Assembly (NCBI GenBank): GCA_937901185.1
Contig: CALCHR010000162.1
Coordinates: 1 to 29,104 of the forward strand
Direction: 5' to 3'
Length of the DNA: 29,104 bases
Origin: an uncultured Bacteroidales bacterium
GTDB lineage: Bacteria; Bacteroidota; Bacteroidia; Bacteroidales; Bacteroidaceae
The notes under the pieces were generated by a model, which saw nothing but the letters and a program-made list of their open reading frames with translations, was not told where the DNA came from and searched no databases. How positions within the stretch are numbered: the first letter of the stretch is position 1; the number at the start of each line of letters is the position of its first letter. Below are positions 15,692 through 23,456 of this stretch, piece after piece. Made by a program: the position numbers and the translations under genes.

Positions 15692-16300
15692 TTAGTTTTT
15701 AGAGTACAACTCGACAATCAACTGCTCCTTGATGTTCTCAGGGATGTCTGCACGCTCAGGCTTGTGAAGGAACTTTCCAGACTTAGAAGTCTCATCCCAT
15801 TCAATCCAAGGATACTTGCTGTGGTTGAAACCAGCGAGAGCTTCAGCAACCACTTCAAGAGACTTAGACTTCTCGCGAACAGCTACAATCTGACCGGGCT
15901 TAACACTGTAAGAAGCAATGTTCACAACCTTGCCATCAACAGTGATGTGCTTGTGATTAACCAATTGGCGAGCAGCAGCACGTGTAGGAGCAATACCCAA
16001 ACGATATACTACATTGTCAAGACGGCACTCCAAAGCTTGCAATAACAACTCACCGGTAATGCCACTCTGAGAAGCAGCCTTGTCAAACATGTTGCGGAAC
16101 TGCTTTTCAAGTACACCGTAAGTATATTTTGCTTTCTGCTTTTCTGCTAACATCACGCCGTATTCAGAAGTCTTGCGACGACGAGAGTTACCATGTTGTC
16201 CAGGAGGATAGTTACGCTTTGACAATACTTTATCTGCGCCAAAAATTGCCTCTCCGAACTTACGAGCAATGCGAGACTTTGGTCCAATATATCTAGCCAT
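15692..16300 (-). CDS. rpsD: 30S ribosomal protein S4 (uS4), zinc-free form
   Basis: The 202-residue protein starts MARYIGPKSRIARKFGEAIF and has the S4 RNA-binding domain (about 94-155, LECRLDNVVYRLGIAPTRAA, NHKHITVDGKVVNIASY). S4 nucleates 30S assembly at the five-way junction of 16S rRNA and in some bacteria represses the alpha operon. The N-terminal region lacks the four-cysteine zinc cluster of the C+ form; its only Cys lies in the S4 domain. It follows rpsK after a 60-base gap, the largest inside the alpha part, in which no promoter consensus was found. Confidence 0.97.
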   Translation of the reverse strand: MARYIGPKSRIARKFGEAIFGADKVLSKRNYPPGQHGNSRRRKTSEYGVMLAEKQKAKYTYGVLEKQFRNMFDKAASQSGITGELLLQALECRLDNVVYRLGIAPTRAAARQLVNHKHITVDGKVVNIASYSVKPGQIVAVREKSKSLEVVAEALAGFNHSKYPWIEWDETSKSGKFLHKPERADIPENIKEQLIVELYSKN

Positions 16301-16360
16301 ATTTCTTAATTTGATTTAATAGTTTTAAGTGTTAATTATCAAATGCTTGAACACATTAGA

Positions 16361-16750
16361 TTAAACTCTTCTTCTCTTCGGAGGGCGGCAGCCATTATGA
16401 GGCAACGGAGTTACGTCGATAATTTCAACAACTTCGATACCAGCACCATGACAAGCACGAATAGCTGACTCACGACCATTACCGGGACCCTTTACATAAG
16501 CCTTAACCTTACGAAGTCCTAAGTCGAATGCAACCTTAGCGCAATCCTGGGCAGCCATTTGAGCAGCATAAGGAGTATTCTTCTTAGAGCCACGGAAACC
16601 CATTTTACCAGCTGAAGACCATGAAATAACTTGGCCTTCGCTGTTAGCCAATGATACTATGATATTGTTGAAAGAACTATGTACATGCAATTGACCCATT
16701 GCATCTACTTTCACAACTCTTTTCTTAGTTGAGACTGTTTTTTTTGCCAT
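16361..16750 (-). CDS. rpsK: 30S ribosomal protein S11 (uS11)
   Basis: The 129-residue protein contains the family core GQLHVHSSFNNIIVSLA, the SSAGKMGFRGSKKNTPYAAQ segment and the C-terminal CHGAGIEVVEIIDVTPLPHN followed by GCRPPKRRRV. S11 sits on the 30S platform with S18 and S6 near the mRNA exit, the area where Bacteroidetes ribosomes are known to sequester the anti-Shine-Dalgarno tail. Its N-terminus (AKKTVSTKKRVVKVDAMGQ) is longer and more basic than in some homologues. It lies 10 bases after rpsM. Confidence 0.97.
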   Translation of the reverse strand: MAKKTVSTKKRVVKVDAMGQLHVHSSFNNIIVSLANSEGQVISWSSAGKMGFRGSKKNTPYAAQMAAQDCAKVAFDLGLRKVKAYVKGPGNGRESAIRACHGAGIEVVEIIDVTPLPHNGCRPPKRRRV

Positions 16751-16760
16751 ATCCTATTTA

Positions 16761-17141
16761 TTATTTAGTAGCTTTTTTCTTATTTGCGACAGTCTTCTTT
16801 CTACCCTTGCGAGTACGTGCATTATTCTTTGTGCTTTGACCACGTACAGGAAGACCGATACGATGACGAACTCCGCGATAGCAACCGATATCCATCAAAC
16901 GCTTGATGTTCAACTGGATTTCTGTACGAAGATCACCTTCAACCTTGTACTCGGCACCGATTATCTCGCGAATCTTAGCAGCTTGATCATCTGTCCAATC
17001 TTTTACTTTTAGATCTCTGTCTATGCCGGCCTTATCCAAAATTTTAGCCGAGCTACTGCGACCTATTCCATAGATATAGGTCAAAGCGATCTCACCTCTC
17101 TTATTCTGAGGTAAATCAACACCAACAATTCTTATTGCCAT
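16761..17141 (-). CDS. rpsM: 30S ribosomal protein S13 (uS13)
   Basis: The 126-residue protein starts MAIRIVGVDLPQNKRGEIAL, has the helix-two-turn-helix IYGIGRSSSAKILDKAGID, and carries the tRNA-contacting tail with GCYRGVRHRIGLPVRGQ followed by NARTRKGRKKT and a lysine-rich end. S13 forms intersubunit bridges and touches the P-site tRNA in the 30S head. It is the first S protein of the alpha part, 29 bases after rpmJ. Confidence 0.97.
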   Translation of the reverse strand: MAIRIVGVDLPQNKRGEIALTYIYGIGRSSSAKILDKAGIDRDLKVKDWTDDQAAKIREIIGAEYKVEGDLRTEIQLNIKRLMDIGCYRGVRHRIGLPVRGQSTKNNARTRKGRKKTVANKKKATK

Positions 17142-17170
17142 ATATGCTTTATTTTATTTTGCAAATATTA

Positions 17171-17287
17171 TTAACCCTGGCGAGTCTTGAACTTGGGGTT
17201 CTTTTTGTTAATCAAATACAAACGTCCCTTACGACGAACGATTTTGCAGTCTGCAGTACGCTTTTTTAAAGATGCTCTTGTTTTCAT
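17171..17287 (-). CDS. rpmJ: 50S ribosomal protein L36 (bL36), zinc-free form
   Basis: This short gene encodes 38 residues, MKTRASLKKRTADCKIVRRK then GRLYLINKKNPKFKTRQG, from ATG at 17285-17287 to TAA at 17171-17173. The fold-defining pattern is clear. Of the four zinc ligands of the C+ form, only Cys14 remains; the equivalents of Cys11, Cys27 and His33 are Thr, Asn and Phe. L36 stabilises 23S rRNA near helices 42, 89 and 97. It lies in its standard slot between infA and rpsM. Confidence 0.95.
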   Translation of the reverse strand: MKTRASLKKRTADCKIVRRKGRLYLINKKNPKFKTRQG

Positions 17288-17300
17288 ATATTATTTCTTA

Positions 17301-17519
17301 TTATTTGTATCTAAAAACAATCCGGCCTTTTGTCAGGTCATACGGACTCATTTCCACTTTTACTTTGTCTCCAGGAAGAATTTTTATATAATGCATACGC
17401 ATCTTTCCTGATATATGGCCTGTAATCTCATGGCCATTTTCTAATTCTACTCGAAACATCGCATTGCTTAAAGCTTCTACAATGACTCCGTCTTGCTCTA
17501 TAGCTGTTTGTTTTGCCAT
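17301..17519 (-). CDS. infA: Translation initiation factor IF-1
   Basis: The 72-residue protein is a single S1/OB-fold: MAKQTAIEQDGVIVEALSNA, then FRVELENGHEITGHISGKMR, MHYIKILPGDKVKVEMSPYD and the closing LTKGRIVFRYK. IF-1 occupies the 30S A site during initiation and supports IF-2 and IF-3. It starts one base after the map stop codon, so the two are probably coupled, and it is followed by rpmJ. Confidence 0.98.
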   Translation of the reverse strand: MAKQTAIEQDGVIVEALSNAMFRVELENGHEITGHISGKMRMHYIKILPGDKVKVEMSPYDLTKGRIVFRYK

Positions 17520-17520
17520 A

Positions 17521-18312
17521 TCAATTTTGTTCTATCTGTTTATCGATTTCCTCAAACGATGAAAGAATATCTACTTTACCATGATGTATTGCTACTGTAT
17601 GCTCAAAGTGAGCAGCAGGCTTACCATCTTTTGTTCTCACACCCCATTTATCAGGCAACATAACCAATTCATGTGATCCCATTGTTATCATTGGTTCTAT
17701 AGCTATACACATTCCGTTCTTCAATTGTTTGCCAACTCCTTTATTACCATAGTTGGGCACTTGAGGATCTTCATGCATTTCGCGGCCAATACCATGTCCT
17801 ACAAACTCACGGACAACTCCGTAGCCATAGCTTTCACAATAAGATTGAACCGCATATCCGATATCACCAATTCGTTTCCCAGGAAGGACTTGTTCTATAG
17901 CCTTGTATAAAGACTCTCTTGTTACCCTTAACAGTTCTTTCACTTTAGGATCAACTTCGCCAACACAAAAAGTATAGCAAGAGTCTCCACAAAAACCATC
18001 CAACAAAGTACCACAATCAACAGAAATTATATCTCCTTCTCTTAATGGTTCGTCATTCGGAATTCCATGTACCACTACATCATTTACAGAAGTACAGATT
18101 GAGGCTGGAAAATCTGCTCCGTAGGGATTTGGAAAACCTTTGAAGGTGGGTATTGCACCATGGTCTCTAATAAACTGCTCAGCTAAAGAGTCTAACTCAC
18201 GCGTCGTGACCCCAGGCTTCACATTTTTTGATATCTCTAAGAGTGTTTTACTAACCAATAAATTGGCTTTTCTCAACAACTCTATTTCATCATCTGTCTT
18301 CAGATATACCAT
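17521..18312 (-). CDS. map: Type I methionine aminopeptidase
   Basis: The 263-residue enzyme removes the N-terminal methionine from nascent proteins. The five metal ligands of the pita-bread fold are present: D99 (SVDCG), D110 (CGDSC), H173 (VGHGIG), E206 (AIEPM) and E237 (HFEHT). H82 (VVVHG) corresponds to the conserved substrate-binding histidine. There is no N-terminal zinc-finger extension, so it is the short bacterial type Ia. The gene is 15 bases after secY and one base before infA, the usual position in this cluster. Its start agrees with the normal length. Confidence 0.97.
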   Translation of the reverse strand: MVYLKTDDEIELLRKANLLVSKTLLEISKNVKPGVTTRELDSLAEQFIRDHGAIPTFKGFPNPYGADFPASICTSVNDVVVHGIPNDEPLREGDIISVDCGTLLDGFCGDSCYTFCVGEVDPKVKELLRVTRESLYKAIEQVLPGKRIGDIGYAVQSYCESYGYGVVREFVGHGIGREMHEDPQVPNYGNKGVGKQLKNGMCIAIEPMITMGSHELVMLPDKWGVRTKDGKPAAHFEHTVAIHHGKVDILSSFEEIDKQIEQN

Positions 18313-18327
18313 CAGACAACCAATTCT

Positions 18328-19674
18328 TTAATAAGCAGAAACATTGCCAGAACGAGAGCGAACATGTCCTGAGTTCAACAACCCGTCATAATGTTTTACT
18401 AACAAATGACTTTCTATTTGCTGTAAGGTATCCAATACAACACCAACAAGGATTAGCAATGAAGTACCTCCGAAGAATTGGGCAAAACTTTGGTTGATTC
18501 CAAAAGCACCAGCAAAAGCAGGCATAATTGCAATCAAAGCGATAAAGAATGCTCCAGGGAAAGTCAAATGGGTCATTACATTATCAATGTAATCAGCTGT
18601 ACTCTTACCGGGTTTGATTCCTGGTATAAAACCATTATTGCGTTTCATATCTTCAGCCATTTGAATAGGATTCAAAGTGATAGCTGTATAGAAATAAGTA
18701 AATGCAACAATTAAGAATACAAATACGATATTATACAAAACACTTGTATTGTCAAGGAATTGACTAAGAGCAGGACTACTTCCTTCACCGGCCATTTGAG
18801 CCAATGTTAAAGGAACGAACATAATTGCTTGAGCAAAGATAATCGGCATTACGTTGGCTGCAAACAATTTCAAAGGAATGTATTGACGTGCACCACCAAA
18901 TTGTCTGTTACCTTCAACACGCTTAGCATACTGAACAGGAATCTTGCGAACAGCCTTGACTAACAATATAGCTAAAGCCATTACTGCAAGGAGGGCTATA
19001 ATCTCAAATAAGAATTTAATCAGTCCACCACCTTCAGCTCCGCTTAATGCAGAAGTAAATTCTTCAACTAAAGCAACCGGCATACGAGCAATGATACCAA
19101 TCATAATAATTATAGAGACACCATTACCAATTCCTTTATCAGTAATACGTTCTCCAAGCCACAAAACAAACATACTTCCAGCAGCTAAGATAATAGTAGA
19201 CGAAAGCATAAAACCAAAGCCATCACCAACTAAAAATGCTCCAGAACCTGCAGTTTGGGCTTTCAAGTTAATCAAATAAGTAGGAGCTTGGAAAAGAAGA
19301 ATGGCAATTGTCAACCAACGAGTATATTGATTGATCTTTCTTCTTCCACTCTCTCCTTCTCTTTGCATCTTCTGAAAATAAGGAACAGCAACAGCCAAAA
19401 GCTGAATTACAATCGAAGCTGTAATATATGGAATAATTCCTAATGCGAAAATAGAAGCATTAGAGAATGCGCCTCCAGAAAAAGCTTCCAGCAGGGACAT
19501 CAAACCTTCACTCGTTTGTTTTTGCAATTGCTGCAATCTCTCAGGATCAATTCCTGGAAGCACCACAAAAGAACCAAAACGATAGATGGTTATGAAAAGG
19601 AGAGTGGTGAGGATTCGATTTCTCAAATCCTCAATTCTCCAAATGTTCCTTATTGTATCGACTATTTTTTTCAT
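18328..19674 (-). CDS. secY: Protein translocase channel subunit SecY
   Basis: The 448-residue integral membrane protein has about ten hydrophobic helices. It starts with a short cytosolic helix (DTIRNIWRIEDLRNRILTTL) and TM1, and has the plug region FSGGAFSNASIFALGIIPYI. The cytosolic loop RKIPVQYAKRVEGNRQFGGA with YIPLKLFAANVMPIIFAQ before TM7 is characteristic. SecY forms the channel for Sec-dependent export, which the many envelope proteins in this window need. It is located between rplO (16-base gap) and map. Length is normal. Confidence 0.98.
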   Translation of the reverse strand: MKKIVDTIRNIWRIEDLRNRILTTLLFITIYRFGSFVVLPGIDPERLQQLQKQTSEGLMSLLEAFSGGAFSNASIFALGIIPYITASIVIQLLAVAVPYFQKMQREGESGRRKINQYTRWLTIAILLFQAPTYLINLKAQTAGSGAFLVGDGFGFMLSSTIILAAGSMFVLWLGERITDKGIGNGVSIIIMIGIIARMPVALVEEFTSALSGAEGGGLIKFLFEIIALLAVMALAILLVKAVRKIPVQYAKRVEGNRQFGGARQYIPLKLFAANVMPIIFAQAIMFVPLTLAQMAGEGSSPALSQFLDNTSVLYNIVFVFLIVAFTYFYTAITLNPIQMAEDMKRNNGFIPGIKPGKSTADYIDNVMTHLTFPGAFFIALIAIMPAFAGAFGINQSFAQFFGGTSLLILVGVVLDTLQQIESHLLVKHYDGLLNSGHVRSRSGNVSAY

Positions 19675-19690
19675 CGATTCAAACTAATTT

Positions 19691-20137
19691 TTAAAGTTTT
19701 GTAGCAGTTCCACCTACGGCCAAGATTGCAGCATTTGCTGACTTTGAGAATGCATGAGCCTCAACTTCCAACTTGACAGTAAGTTCACCATTACCAAGGA
19801 TTTTAACCAACTGAGTAGAAGAAATAAAGCCTGCAGCTACCAACTCTTCAACACCAATCTTAGAAAGATTCTTTGTTTCAGCCAAAGTCTGAAGAGTAGA
19901 CAGATTAATAGCCTTATATTCAACTCTATTGATATTTTTGAAACCGAACTTAGGAACGCGGCGTTGCAATGGCATCTGACCTCCTTCAAAGCCAATCTTC
20001 TTGCTATAACCAGAGCGCTGCTTAGCTCCCTTATGTCCACGTGTAGAAGTTCCACCCATACCAGAACCCGGTCCACGACCTATTCTTTTACGAGTTTTAG
20101 TTGAACCTACAGCAGGTTTTAATGTATGTAATTTCAT
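19691..20137 (-). CDS. rplO: 50S ribosomal protein L15 (uL15)
   Basis: The 148-residue protein begins MKLHTLKPAVGSTKTRKRIG and continues GRGPGSGMGGTSTRGHKGAK, the long basic Gly-rich extension that penetrates the 50S core. The C-terminal globular domain (about 75-148) has VEELVAAGFISSTQLVKIL and VEAHAFSKSANAAI. It is a late-assembly 23S-binding protein, 17 bases after rpmD. Confidence 0.97.
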   Translation of the reverse strand: MKLHTLKPAVGSTKTRKRIGRGPGSGMGGTSTRGHKGAKQRSGYSKKIGFEGGQMPLQRRVPKFGFKNINRVEYKAINLSTLQTLAETKNLSKIGVEELVAAGFISSTQLVKILGNGELTVKLEVEAHAFSKSANAAILAVGGTATKL

Positions 20138-20154
20138 AATTTACTTACGTTTAA

Positions 20155-20331
20155 TTATTCTACAACAGTTACAAGATGGTGAACCTTACGAATCATACCA
20201 CGAACTACAGGATTATCCTCTTTTTCAACAACCTTAGACATTTTAGTCAGGCCAAGAGCATCCAAAGTTCTCTTTTGATCAATTGAAGCACCAATTCTGC
20301 TCTTTGTTTGCTTAATTTTGATAGTTGCCAT
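20155..20331 (-). CDS. rpmD: 50S ribosomal protein L30 (uL30)
   Basis: This short gene encodes 58 residues from ATG at 20329-20331 to TAA at 20155-20157. The sequence MATIKIKQTKSRIGASIDQK, then RTLDALGLTKMSKVVEKEDN and PVVRGMIRKVHHLVTVVE, has the typical K-x2-RTL-x-ALGL and V-x-GMI-x-KV-x-H motifs of bacterial L30. It sits between rpsE (11-base gap) and rplO, the standard order. Confidence 0.95.
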   Translation of the reverse strand: MATIKIKQTKSRIGASIDQKRTLDALGLTKMSKVVEKEDNPVVRGMIRKVHHLVTVVE

Positions 20332-20342
20332 AATTCAATGTA

Positions 20343-20849
20343 TTATCCTCTGAATACTTTTTCCATAGATACACCACGATGCATAGCGACCGTACGAGCA
20401 TCACGCATTTCACTCAACGCTTTAATTGTAGCCTTTACCAAGTTATGAGGATTTGAAGAACCCTTTGACTTTGCCAAAACGTCTTTTACACCTACACTTT
20501 CCAAGACAGCGCGCATTGCACCACCAGCTACAACTCCGGTACCTTCAGAAGCAGGAAGTATCAAAACATCAGCACCTCCAAACTTAGCAGCTTGTTCATG
20601 AGGAACTGTACCTTTAATTACGGGTACTTTGATCAAGTTCTTCTTGGCAGCTTCTACACCTTTAGCAATAGCAGCAGTAACTTCTCCTGCTTTTCCTAAA
20701 CCACAGCCAATGACGCCTTTACCATCACCTACAACAACAATTGCTGCAAAAGTAAAAGTGCGACCACCTTTAGTTACCTTGGTTACACGATTGATAGCAA
20801 CCAGTCTATCTTTCAATTCTTCGCTATTAACATTTACTCTGTTTGCCAT
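20343..20849 (-). CDS. rpsE: 30S ribosomal protein S5 (uS5)
   Basis: The product from MANRVNVNSEELKDRLVAIN has about 168 residues. It has the double-stranded RNA-binding-like domain (VTKVTKGGRTFTFAAIVVVG, GKGVIGCGLGKAGEVTAAIA) and the C-terminal domain with SEGTGVVAGGAMRAVLESVG and KSKGSSNPHNLVKATI. S5 lines the mRNA entry tunnel and aids decoding fidelity. An alternative ATG six bases upstream (20853-20855) overlaps the rplR stop as TAATG. The downstream ATG is preferred because homologues begin MA near this point, but the upstream one cannot be excluded. Confidence 0.95.
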   Translation of the reverse strand: MANRVNVNSEELKDRLVAINRVTKVTKGGRTFTFAAIVVVGDGKGVIGCGLGKAGEVTAAIAKGVEAAKKNLIKVPVIKGTVPHEQAAKFGGADVLILPASEGTGVVAGGAMRAVLESVGVKDVLAKSKGSSNPHNLVKATIKALSEMRDARTVAMHRGVSMEKVFRG

Positions 20850-20854
20850 AATCA

Positions 20855-21199
20855 TTAGAATTTTAATCCGCCCTTACGAGCACCATCAGCAACTTCTTTT
20901 ACACGGCCATGATAGAGATAACCGTTACGATCAAACACAACAGCGGTAATACCTGCTTCAAGAGCTTTCTTAGCCGCAGCCTCGCCAACCTTTGCAGCCT
21001 GTTCCTTCTTAGGCATATTTTCCATACCAAGAGAAGATGCAGCCACTAAAGTCTGGGCAGTTTCATCATTTATAATTTGTACATAAATCTGCTTATTGCT
21101 ACGAAACACACTCATACGAGGACGTGCTGCAGTTCCCGAGATTTTGTTACGTACTCGGTACTTAATATTTATGCGTCTTTGTTCTTTTTTAGTTGTCAT
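20855..21199 (-). CDS. rplR: 50S ribosomal protein L18 (uL18)
   Basis: The 114-residue protein has RINIKYRVRNKISGTAARPR, then the core MSVFRSNKQIYVQIINDETA and the ending FDRNGYLYHGRVKEVADGAR. L18 binds 5S rRNA with L5 and places it in the central protuberance. Its stop codon abuts the upstream possible ATG of rpsE. It follows rplF by 18 bases. Confidence 0.97.
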   Translation of the reverse strand: MTTKKEQRRINIKYRVRNKISGTAARPRMSVFRSNKQIYVQIINDETAQTLVAASSLGMENMPKKEQAAKVGEAAAKKALEAGITAVVFDRNGYLYHGRVKEVADGARKGGLKF

Positions 21200-21217
21200 A
21201 ATCTTATTAATTTAAAA

Positions 21218-21787
21218 TTACTTAGCACCAGCAGACTTACCAGATTTTCTACGAACCTGCTCACCTACATAGAGAATACCCTTTCCTTTATAAGGTTCAG
21301 GCTTGCGGAAAGAACGAATTTTCGCACATACCAATCCTAAGAGTTGTTTGTCGCAAGACTCCAAGCAAATATACGGATTCTTATTTCTTTCAGACTTTGT
21401 TTCAACCTTTATTTCTTGAGGTAATTGGATAAAAATACTATGAGTATAACCTAAAGAAAACTCAATAATATTTCCTTGGTTAGAAACACGATAACCAACA
21501 CCGACAAGCTCCATTTCTTTTTTATAGCCTTCAGAAACACCTACAACCATATTATTTACAAGTGCTCTATAAAGGCCATGAAAAGCTTGTTTTTGCTTCT
21601 GTTCTACAGTGTCATTTTTCTCATCAATAGAGAAAGTAATCACATTATCTTCTACAGAAACTATAATAGAAGGATTAACAACTTGGCTAAGTTCACCCTT
21701 CGGTCCTTTTACAGACACTACATTATCCTTCAAGGTAACAACTACTCCTGCAGGAATGTTAATCGGCAATTTACCAATTCTAGACAT
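21218..21787 (-). CDS. rplF: 50S ribosomal protein L6 (uL6)
   Basis: The product is 189 residues from MSRIGKLPINIPAGVVVTLK. It has two L6 repeats, the second carrying ISRAL-like ALVNNMVVGVSEGYKKEME and the C-terminal pattern RKPEPYKGKGILYVGEQVRR. L6 binds near the factor-binding site of the 50S. The open frame extends 11 codons further up, but the chosen ATG matches the family start and follows a consensus Shine-Dalgarno. It lies 17 bases after rpsH. Confidence 0.96.
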   Translation of the reverse strand: MSRIGKLPINIPAGVVVTLKDNVVSVKGPKGELSQVVNPSIIVSVEDNVITFSIDEKNDTVEQKQKQAFHGLYRALVNNMVVGVSEGYKKEMELVGVGYRVSNQGNIIEFSLGYTHSIFIQLPQEIKVETKSERNKNPYICLESCDKQLLGLVCAKIRSFRKPEPYKGKGILYVGEQVRRKSGKSAGAK

Positions 21788-21800
21788 TTTATTCCTCCTA
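21788..21800 (-). promoter_or_regulatory. Consensus Shine-Dalgarno sequence of rplF
   Basis: On the minus strand TAGGAGGAATAAA directly precedes the rplF ATG, with AGGAGG six bases away. Most genes in this cluster lack such a site, so it both fixes the start and stands out. Confidence 0.8.
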
Positions 21801-21804
21801 TAAA

Positions 21805-22200
21805 TTAATAAACATAGCAAAGAACTTCACCACCAATCTTCAACTCAGCAGCTTCTTTGTCTGTCATTACACCTTTAGACGTAGAGATAATAGCTATACC
21901 TAGTCCATTTATTACTCTCGGCATCTCACGATAACCTGTATATTTACGCATACCAGGTGTAGAGACTCTTGTCAAGCTCTTGATAGCATTGACTTTGCTC
22001 TGAGGATTATACTTCAAAGCAATTTTGATTGTACCTTGAGGTCCATCTTCCTCAAACTTGTAATTGAGGATATACCCCTTGTCAAAAAGGATCTTTGTGA
22101 TTTCCTTTTTCAAATTTGATGCAGGCACTTCTACCACACGATGCTTCGCCATGATAGCATTGCGCAACCGCGTCAAATAATCTGCTATAGGATCTGTCAT
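21805..22200 (-). CDS. rpsH: 30S ribosomal protein S8 (uS8)
   Basis: The 131-residue protein starts MTDPIADYLTRLRNAIMAKH, has the N-terminal alpha/beta half and the C-terminal part with STPGMRKYTGYREMPRVING and a final ISTSKGVMTDKEAAELKIGG. S8 binds helix 21 of 16S rRNA and, in E. coli, represses the spc operon by binding a mimic in the mRNA. A compact hairpin lies just upstream in the 52-base gap after rpsN. Confidence 0.97.
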   Translation of the reverse strand: MTDPIADYLTRLRNAIMAKHRVVEVPASNLKKEITKILFDKGYILNYKFEEDGPQGTIKIALKYNPQSKVNAIKSLTRVSTPGMRKYTGYREMPRVINGLGIAIISTSKGVMTDKEAAELKIGGEVLCYVY

Positions 22201-22219
22201 ATAAAAAATTATTAATTAA

Positions 22220-22233
22220 TCGGGACACCCCGA
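22220..22233 (-). promoter_or_regulatory. Compact hairpin in the rpsN-rpsH gap
   Basis: TCGGG (22220-22224) pairs with CCCGA (22229-22233) around a 4-nt loop inside an otherwise A/T-only intergenic stretch. On the minus strand an AT-rich run with TTTTTT follows before the rpsH ATG. It could be an attenuator, an RNA-processing site or an S8-binding site. Confidence 0.5.
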
Positions 22234-22252
22234 CAATATTAAATAAAAAATT

Positions 22253-22555
22253 TTACCAACTTGCTTTTTTAACTCCAGGAATCAAACCTTGTGAAGCCAT
22301 CTCGCGGAATTGAATACGAGATAATCCAAACAAACGAATATATCCTTTAGGACGACCTGTCAATTTACAGCGATTGTGTAAACGGATAGGGTTCGCATTG
22401 CGAGGAATTTCCTGAAGTTTACGTGCTGCTTCATAAGCTTCTACAGGATCATTTGATTTATTCACAATTTCCTTGAGAGCTGCACGCTTTGCTGCATATT
22501 TGGCTACCAACTTGGCTCTTTTCACTTCACGAGCCTTCATAGATTCTTTTGCCAT
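22253..22555 (-). CDS. rpsN: 30S ribosomal protein S14 (uS14), zinc-free form
   Basis: The 100-residue protein has the long, cysteine-poor form of S14: a basic N-terminal half (MKAREVKRAKLVAKYAAKRA, ALKEIVNKSNDPVEAYEA) and the conserved C-terminal RNRCKLTGRPKG-like motif (here HNRCKLTGRPKGYIRLFGLS) with FREMASQGLIPGVKKASW. The two CxxC zinc pairs of the ~61-residue C+ form are missing. S14 binds the 16S head with S3 and S10. It lies 6 bases after rplE in the usual order. Confidence 0.97.
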   Translation of the reverse strand: MAKESMKAREVKRAKLVAKYAAKRAALKEIVNKSNDPVEAYEAARKLQEIPRNANPIRLHNRCKLTGRPKGYIRLFGLSRIQFREMASQGLIPGVKKASW

Positions 22556-22561
22556 ATTGCT

Positions 22562-23116
22562 TTAATTGTTTTTTGCGTTCTTAAAGGGAAGACCAAATTC
22601 TTTCAAAAGAGCATATCCCTCTTCATCAGTTGCTGCTGAAGTCACGAAAGTAATATTCATACCTAAGATTCTATCAATAGCATCAATGTTTATTTCAGGG
22701 AAGATAATTTGTTCTTGAATACCTAAGGTATAATTGCCTTTACCATCCAACTTACCTTCGATTCCCTTGAAGTCACGAATACGAGGCAATGCAACTTTAA
22801 CCAACTTCTCTAAGAACTCATACATCTTCTCACGACGCAAGGTAACCATTACACCAATGGGCATCTTTTTACGCAATTTGAAGTTGGACACGTCCTTACG
22901 AGAAACTGTAGCTACTGCTTTTTGACCTGTGATAGCAGTCAATTCATTTATTGCTACATCAATAATTTTCTTATCAGCAGTCGCCATTCCTAAACCCTGA
23001 TTGATTACAATCTTTTTAAGTACAGGAACCTGCATTGAAGAAGAATAATTGAATTGTTTCTTCAGAGCCGGAGCTATACGCTCGGCATATTCAATTTTAA
23101 GCTTTGCTGTATTCAT
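22562..23116 (-). CDS. rplE: 50S ribosomal protein L5 (uL5)
   Basis: The 184-residue protein has the family segments KIVINQGLGMA, TGQKAVATVSRKDVSNFKLR, the motif MPIGVMVTLRREKMYEFLEK and the ending GMNITFVTSAATDEEGYALL. L5 binds 5S rRNA and contacts P-site tRNA. Its ATG overlaps the rplX stop by one base (TAATG). A purine-rich GGAGAGGAGATT in the end of rplX may serve as ribosome binding site. Confidence 0.97.
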   Translation of the reverse strand: MNTAKLKIEYAERIAPALKKQFNYSSSMQVPVLKKIVINQGLGMATADKKIIDVAINELTAITGQKAVATVSRKDVSNFKLRKKMPIGVMVTLRREKMYEFLEKLVKVALPRIRDFKGIEGKLDGKGNYTLGIQEQIIFPEINIDAIDRILGMNITFVTSAATDEEGYALLKEFGLPFKNAKNN

Positions 23117-23436
23117 TATTTAATCTCCTCTCCTGATTTTTTTGCATAACGCACCAACTTGCCTTCTTCGTTCTTTCTACGACCAATGCGAGTAGGCTTT
23201 CCACTCTTAGGATCCACCACATTCAAGTTTGAGATATGAATGGGAGCTTCCATTTTAATAATACCTCCTTGAGGATTCTTTGCATTAGGTTTCTGACTTT
23301 TAGAAACCATGTTAACACCTTCTACAATTGCACGCTGTTTTTCAACAAGAACTTTCAAAACCTTTCCGGTCTTACCTTTGCTCTCACCAGCGTTTACAAA
23401 AACGGTGTCACCTTTCTTTATATGTAACTTGCTCAT
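23116..23436 (-). CDS. rplX: 50S ribosomal protein L24 (uL24)
   Basis: The 106-residue protein opens with a KOW motif (HIKKGDTVFVNAGESKGKTG, then KVLKV) and has VNMVSKSQKPNAKNPQGGI, a EAPIHISNLNVVDPKSGKPT segment and a basic end. L24 initiates 50S assembly by binding the 5' domain of 23S rRNA. It follows rplN by 20 bases and overlaps rplE by one. Confidence 0.97.
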   Translation of the reverse strand: MSKLHIKKGDTVFVNAGESKGKTGKVLKVLVEKQRAIVEGVNMVSKSQKPNAKNPQGGIIKMEAPIHISNLNVVDPKSGKPTRIGRRKNEEGKLVRYAKKSGEEIK

Positions 23437-23456
23437 TACTTTTATCTATTTCAGGA

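Noticed and set aside
21788..21820. Upstream ATG giving an 11-residue extension of L6
   Set aside because: The extension lies upstream of the Shine-Dalgarno and does not match L6 family starts.
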